This document shows, in pieces, positions 7,408 to 9,619 of a stretch of 9,619 nucleotides of DNA. This stretch comes from Candidatus Delongbacteria bacterium (GTDB lineage: Bacteria; UBA4055): positions 1-9,619 of the forward strand of contig JAQVNT010000045.1 in assembly GCA_028702975.1 (NCBI GenBank), read 5' to 3'. A program made the position numbers and the translations under genes. How positions within the stretch are numbered: the first letter of the stretch is position 1; each line of letters starts with the position of its first letter. The notes under the pieces are model-generated. The model worked only from the letters and a program-made list of their open reading frames with translations, did not search any database and was not told the origin of the DNA.

Positions 7408-9543
7408 TTATTTTTTCTTCTCAGGTTTAGATTTCCCTTCAATTTCTTTTCTCATTTTAAATATGAGAGCATTAAAATCATCATGTCTTTTTTTAACGGC
7501 ATCTGAATATTGTTTAACATCACTCAGGTAAACTTCCATGTTTTCAAGCTGGAGTCTTTTAATTTCCTTTAAACTATCAACGAATACAGGGGTCGTATCT
7601 TTGATCTTGCTTTTCTCAATGTAATGTACTATTTCTTCAATCTGTGAATTTAGCCACTCTTTTGCCCAGCGTATTATGAAAATCTTTTCTGAGGACGATT
7701 CCAGCTTAAAGATCACATCTTCAATTTTTGAGGAATATTTATATGCGATTTTGAATAAGAGATTCTCTTTTTCGAACTTTTCCTGGAATTCGCCATTGTT
7801 GTTGAAAGCAAATTTAGTGTGAATATTTATTCTTTCCTCGAGATAAAACTCATCAAGCTCTTTTTTATATTCTTCCGCAATAGAATTCAAACTCAAAATT
7901 GTTTCTTCTTGTAATTTCATTTCAGGCAACCCGGATGTAAGCAGTAATAACTGTTTTGAAACAACAGTGAATCTTTCTTTTGTCCACTCTTCAAACCATT
8001 CTTCAGCTCTTTTATTTTCTATTGATTGCTCTTCGCATTTTTTGATAAAATCACCTTTTAGTTTATCTTTGAAAATATCATAATCTTCTTGAAGACTCGT
8101 TGCTTTCTTGAGCATTTCTTTGATCAATTCGTTCTTCTCATAGAACCAATTAAATTTTTGCATTTTCTCTTTGATCAGATTCCCGGTATATTCAGCAAAG
8201 AGGTAAAAATCCGGTCTTGGTTCTTTATCAATTTTTGCAAGAAAACTTATCTTATTATCAGAATTGCTTATACTGTCAATTTCAGTCTTTTTGTCTTCCG
8301 CTTCTTTTCTGAAAGAAACAAGCTGTTTTTTCAAAGTATCAAATCCGAAATCAAAGATTTTCTTGATCTCGAGTTTTTGTTCCTCAAAGAAAGAATTTTC
8401 ATCATCACTGAAGTCTGAGTCAGGCTTATAATCTTCAGCAGTCTCGATTTGGATATGCGACATTGACTGTATCAATTCAAGGTTCTCTTTCTCGAAATCA
8501 TCAAGGCTGTCAAGAAGATCATTTATCCAGTAAACGGCATTTTTGTAATATTGTAATGCCGAATAATTTATTTCTTTAAGGTCATATTCTCTCAAAGGTA
8601 CTTTAAAATCGAAATCTTTATCAAGTGTATTTCTTTTTGATTCAATTTCTTTGATTTGTACTTCGAGTTCAGCAAATTTCTCTAATAAAGCTGGTCGTTC
8701 ATAATAAAGTTTTACAAATACATCTGTTAGCGATCTGTCATCAAACAACGGAATCCATTTCTGGCTTGAGAAAATATCAAGAACCATTTGATTTTTTTCA
8801 TCAAGAGAATAAATTGTTGTGTTTGTAGGATCTAAATCTTGGTTATAGAAAGTTCGATTAAAAAAAGTATAATTGTAGTCTTTATAAGTATCTAGATCAC
8901 TTTTTGTTGCAACCTCGTAGAATGGTTCTTTATTAGATAAGATTATTGAGCAGTAATAATAATCGCCATAATATGGTTTATTCCTACTTGCAACTGGATT
9001 GAAAAATAAACTCAAATTTTGTTGTTTTAGAAAAGGATATTTGTTTTTTGCATCTGAAATCACGAGCAAAGAGTCATAAATTGGGATTTCCCAGTTTTTT
9101 TGATTTGCTGTTTTGATGGATTTTACTTCATTGATTATCTCATTTCTTTTTTTACTTGATCTTGAATTAAAATAATCTAAATTTTCCCAAATCATGCCTG
9201 TATGTGTATCAAAAATTATTTCTTTAGGTTCTTTAAAGAAAAACCATCGCTGTTTTTGAACGGCTACAATTAATTCTTTATTTTTTCCATCAGAGAGGTT
9301 TGTAATTTTTGCTTTAAGAGAATTTAATGCTTCCTTCAGCGTTTTTGCATTATTCTCTGTGCTTTCACATTCTTTAGTAAGCTTAGCCTTTTCAAGTTCA
9401 AGCTCATTGATTTTCTGTGCAATTTCAGGGTTCTCTAAGCCATCAAGTTCAGAACTCATTTCACTTAATTGAGCTTGTAGCTGTTTTTTCTGTTCGATTA
9501 GACTTAAGTATGTTTGTTCAGTTTGAGATTTTTGTTTTGACAT
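7408..9543 (-). CDS. Large coiled-coil protein with DUF1566-like domain, paralogue 1 (711 aa)
   Basis: First gene of the operon; the function is unknown. It has the same layout as the 715-aa protein: coiled coil at about 8-85, QRWFFF (98-103), IIFDTHTGMIW (109-119), NWEIPIYDS (150-158), then a long charged helical part with PDFYLFAEYTGN near 445 and EEWFEEWTKERF. It ends in a Lys-rich tail, GKSKPEKKK. By eye roughly half of the residues match the paralogue over the flanking helical parts. Agreement is much poorer between about residues 120 and 260, inside the DUF1566-like domain, which also has aromatic-rich patches such as YYGDYYY. No signal peptide or membrane segment is present, so it is likely cytoplasmic. 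GGAG lies 8 nt before the ATG and a good promoter lies just upstream. It could be a scaffold or sensor, but the sequence shows no catalytic motif. Confidence 0.86.
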   Translation of the reverse strand: MSKQKSQTEQTYLSLIEQKKQLQAQLSEMSSELDGLENPEIAQKINELELEKAKLTKECESTENNAKTLKEALNSLKAKITNLSDGKNKELIVAVQKQRWFFFKEPKEIIFDTHTGMIWENLDYFNSRSSKKRNEIINEVKSIKTANQKNWEIPIYDSLLVISDAKNKYPFLKQQNLSLFFNPVASRNKPYYGDYYYCSIILSNKEPFYEVATKSDLDTYKDYNYTFFNRTFYNQDLDPTNTTIYSLDEKNQMVLDIFSSQKWIPLFDDRSLTDVFVKLYYERPALLEKFAELEVQIKEIESKRNTLDKDFDFKVPLREYDLKEINYSALQYYKNAVYWINDLLDSLDDFEKENLELIQSMSHIQIETAEDYKPDSDFSDDENSFFEEQKLEIKKIFDFGFDTLKKQLVSFRKEAEDKKTEIDSISNSDNKISFLAKIDKEPRPDFYLFAEYTGNLIKEKMQKFNWFYEKNELIKEMLKKATSLQEDYDIFKDKLKGDFIKKCEEQSIENKRAEEWFEEWTKERFTVVSKQLLLLTSGLPEMKLQEETILSLNSIAEEYKKELDEFYLEERINIHTKFAFNNNGEFQEKFEKENLLFKIAYKYSSKIEDVIFKLESSSEKIFIIRWAKEWLNSQIEEIVHYIEKSKIKDTTPVFVDSLKEIKRLQLENMEVYLSDVKQYSDAVKKRHDDFNALIFKMRKEIEGKSKPEKKK

Positions 9544-9551
9544 TGTGGGGT

Positions 9552-9555
9552 CTCC
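9552..9555 (-). promoter_or_regulatory. Ribosome binding site of the first operon gene
   Basis: GGAG on the minus strand, 8 nt before the ATG at 9543. It supports that start over internal Met codons. Confidence 0.75.
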
Positions 9556-9581
9556 AGGGGTTACATTCCAAATAATTTATT

Positions 9582-9610
9582 TTTATAGGGTAGTGATTTT
9601 AAGGATTCAA
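9582..9610 (-). promoter_or_regulatory. Predicted sigma-70-type promoter of the six-gene operon
   Basis: On the minus strand TTGAAT (9605-9610) and TATAAA (9582-9587) are separated by exactly 17 nt, and the -10 box ends 38 nt before the ATG at 9543. A second TATAAT-like box at 9610-9615 could be part of another promoter whose -35 lies beyond the right edge. No operator palindrome is obvious in the leader. Confidence 0.6.
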
Positions 9611-9619
9611 TTATATTGG

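Larger units (their letters stand above)
2063..9543 (-). other. Six-gene operon: two large coiled-coil paralogues, two LRAT-like enzymes, helical partners
   Basis: All six genes face the same way. In order of transcription the junctions are a 20-nt gap, a 1-nt gap, a 20-nt overlap (with the ATG starts), a 3-nt gap (the 2-nt stretch plus uncertainty of start does not change this) and an 8-nt overlap. Such tight packing points to one mRNA with coupled translation. The operon is uniformly AT-rich, unlike the gene to its left, which suggests it moves or was acquired as a unit. Confidence 0.8.
5240..9543 (-). repeat. Diverged tandem gene duplication (715-aa and 711-aa genes)
   Basis: The two large genes are head-to-tail copies of about 2.1 kb. 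Protein similarity runs from the first residues (KQKSQ near both N-termini) to the Lys tails. Short exact DNA matches survive, for example aaaccatcgctgttt at 7085-7099 and 9241-9255, which lie 2156 bp apart. The copies are old, because the middle sections are hard to align, and no mobile element is seen at the junction. Confidence 0.85.

Noticed and set aside
6745..8418. Plus-strand frames at 6745-6948, 7128-7316 and 8089-8418
   Set aside because: All lie opposite the large paralogues, whose conservation with each other proves the minus-strand frames.
5240..9543. Diversity-generating retroelement target (lectin-like domain)
   Set aside because: The DUF1566-like part is internal rather than C-terminal, and no reverse transcriptase or template repeat is present in the window.

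Overview
The window looks like an accessory, defence-island-like stretch of a bacterial chromosome. All recognisable genes lie on the minus strand, so transcription runs from right to left. There are no tRNA, rRNA, CRISPR, IS or core housekeeping genes, so the host cannot be named. Genes of the right-hand block have good Shine-Dalgarno sites (GGAG or GGAGG), which shows a host that uses SD-led translation. That block is AT-rich, with long runs of Lys, Glu and Asn codons. The left-hand restriction-modification gene is visibly richer in G+C. A hand count of two sample lines gives 30/60 G+C at 541-600 and 15/60 at 6061-6120, so the two parts probably have different histories.

Right to left, the layout is as follows. 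A sigma-70-like promoter (9582-9610) precedes two large tandem paralogues of 711 and 715 aa. Each has an N-terminal coiled coil, a short domain resembling DUF1566 (a C-type-lectin/FGE-like fold), a long helical C-terminal part and a Lys-rich tail. Next comes a 429-aa protein with an LRAT-like (permuted NlpC/P60, H-rev107-type) catalytic domain, a Gly-rich amphipathic linker and a helical domain. It is followed by a free-standing LRAT-like protein of 156 aa, and then by two helical proteins of 251 and 227 aa that are homologous to the helical half of the 429-aa protein. The six genes are separated by at most about 20 nt or overlap, so they form one operon (2063-9543).

After a 72-nt gap that holds its own likely promoter comes an MmeI-type (Type IIL/IIG) restriction-methyltransferase fusion. 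Its first 663 codons are present, with both catalytic centres. Most or all of the target-recognition domain lies beyond the left edge.

The six-gene operon is the most interesting part. The LRAT-helical fusion followed by separate LRAT and helical genes is a Rosetta-stone arrangement, implying that catalytic and helical subunits act in one complex. My working model is inference only. The two large paralogues would sense or scaffold through their diverged DUF1566-like domain. The three homologous helical modules would form an assembly. The two intact H-H-C LRAT centres would act on lipids or another acylated substrate inside the cell. I do not recognise this six-gene combination as a named system. 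Its place beside a restriction enzyme makes an anti-phage or other conflict role plausible but unproven.
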